The notes under the pieces are model-generated. The model saw nothing but the letters and a program-made list of their open reading frames with translations, made no database searches and was not told where the DNA came from. Both the position numbers and the translations under genes were made by a program. DNA of 64,000 nucleotides from Blepharisma stoltei (taxonomy: Eukaryota; Ciliophora; Heterotrichea; Heterotrichida; Blepharismidae), in assembly GCA_914767885.1 (NCBI GenBank), contig CAJZBQ010000056.1:496001-560000 (forward strand). The letters run 5' to 3'. Shown one piece after another: positions 63,182-64,000 of the stretch. Numbering within the stretch: the first letter of the stretch is position 1; each line of letters opens with the position of its first letter.

Positions 63182-64000
63182 ATGTCTTACCCTCAGATGT
63201 AACCTTCATTTAGGAAATTTGATCCCAAGTCTCCTCCTTCAATCCGCAACGACGATGACTCTATGAAAGATTACGAAGACCGATTATTCGAAAGACGACA
63301 AATCAAGCAGCAGCAAAATCGCCCTCAAAGCGCAAAAATAAATGATTTTCAGTCTATCAGCTCTAAGCGCAAATCAAGCTATCCTACAACAACCAAACCT
63401 GTTCCTCCTCAAAAGCCGTTAATAAAAACAAAAAACGATCAAGATCTTACATTCCTAGCGAAACTGCGTCCAAGAGTAGTTCAAATTGATAAGGAAAGGC
63501 TTTATGAGGACAACATGGCCCTTAAGCTCAAGATGAATAGCCTTACTGATGAAATGGTAAAGCTAAAAACCAAAATAAATCAACTTGAGCGTGAACTTGC
63601 AAGAAAAGAAGATATTATTGATGATCTGCGAAATCCAGGAGAAAAAATGCCTATGCAGAATAAGCAAGGCCACCTTATATCAAGCTTAAAACAAACAATA
63701 AAAGAGCTAAAAGCAGATCTACAAACAAAATATGAAGAAAACGCCACTTTAAAGCAAAATATCAAATCCACAAAAGGAGCTGAAATGGAAATTGAAATCC
63801 AAGCTTATATTGATGAGTGCACAAGATTAAGGCATCATTTAGAAGAACTAATGAGGCAAAAAGACTCGCCACAAAGTTTACAAGAAGCTTCAATTTTGGA
63901 AGAAAAATTCAAACAGCAGTCAATTTTATTAAATAATGTAAAAAAGGAAAATCAAGAGCTACTTATAGCACTTGATGAAAATAAACAGGAGCTATCAAGG
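63182..64000 (+). CDS. IQCE-like coiled-coil protein, 3' end outside window
   Basis: Starts ATG 63182 (MSYPQM) with a 15-nt intron after 17 nt; the frame then stays open to the window end (about 267 residues). After a polar head with basic RRQIKQQQNRPQSA, long coiled coil dominates, with the segment HLISSLKQTIKELKADLQTKYEENATLKQNIKSTKGAEMEIEIQAYIDECTRLRHHLEEL resembling IQCE, a ciliary-base (EVC complex) protein. Any IQ motifs would be downstream. Similarity judged by eye. Confidence 0.6.
63199..63213 (+). other. 15-nt spliceosomal intron
   Basis: GTAACCTTCATTTAG, phase 2 (interrupts Met codon 6). It contains an in-frame TAA when unspliced. Confidence 0.9.

Noticed and set aside
1..64000. 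CRISPR arrays, bacterial operons, ribosome binding sites, rRNA
   Set aside because: Nothing of this kind was seen; the sequence is eukaryotic and the repeats are dispersed elements.

Overview
The window reads as germline (micronuclear) DNA of a heterotrich ciliate, most likely Blepharisma. Four things seen in the sequence support this. (1) TGA occurs in frame at conserved tryptophans: the first Trp of a Myb repeat, WND of a PPP4R3 EVH1 domain, and the Trp after the DHHC domain. Only TAA and TAG end genes. (2) Introns are 15 nt long (six clear cases), plus one 17-nt candidate. (3) Genes are packed very tightly. (4) About two dozen insertions interrupt otherwise intact coding sequences, and removing each one with a single copy of its flanking repeat restores the frame. 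In almost every gene the remaining length is an exact multiple of three. The species name is an inference from code, intron size and insertion style.

Layout. 0-10 kb: YeeE-type sulfur transporter (cut by the window edge), axonemal dynein intermediate chain, PEX5, STEEP1-like protein, tRNA, a small coiled-coil protein. 9-21 kb: an unknown gene split by a MITE, RasGEF, papain-like protease with two short insertions, a divergent frameshifted Rab-like gene, two related TPR genes. 21-33 kb: casein kinase 1, FAM241-like, U2AF35, several coiled-coil, LRR and ankyrin proteins, a secreted protein carrying a MULE-like insertion, Myb. 34-47 kb: membrane protein, MGCC-anchored helical-repeat protein, BTB-BACK-discoidin protein with two insertions, 3'-5' exonuclease-like protein, DHHC acyltransferase with four insertions, PKA regulatory subunit with two, PTRH2. 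47-64 kb: mitochondrial carrier (SLC25A38-like) split by a 2.46-kb long-inverted-repeat element, cytochrome-b5-like protein, PPP4R3, EF-hand/C2 membrane protein, uridine kinase, PDE6D, dual-specificity phosphatase, EDC4/Ge-1, a TSNAXIP1-like and an IQCE-like coiled-coil protein.

Mobile DNA. Three MITE families (A, B, C) differ in inner repeat sequence but share CTCCCC...GGGGAG tips, a T-N-A target repeat and the same asymmetric build: a hairpin at one end and two direct copies of the terminal repeat at the other. Short TA-bounded insertions of 48-145 bp and fold-back elements are also present. A further group has longer target repeats (about 7-8, 9, 11, 14 and 16 bp) that look like MULE-like, long-TIR and retroposon insertions. 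Several have no usable TA, yet their exact removal is still needed to keep the host gene open.

No operon-like pathway links the genes. Themes are cilia (dynein chain, PDE6D, TSNAXIP1-like, IQCE-like, PKA-R), signalling (RasGEF, CK1, DSP, PPP4R3), mRNA processing and decay (U2AF35, EDC4) and peroxisome or mitochondrial import. The strongest candidate for something undescribed is the apparent precise removal of insertions that are not TA-bounded.
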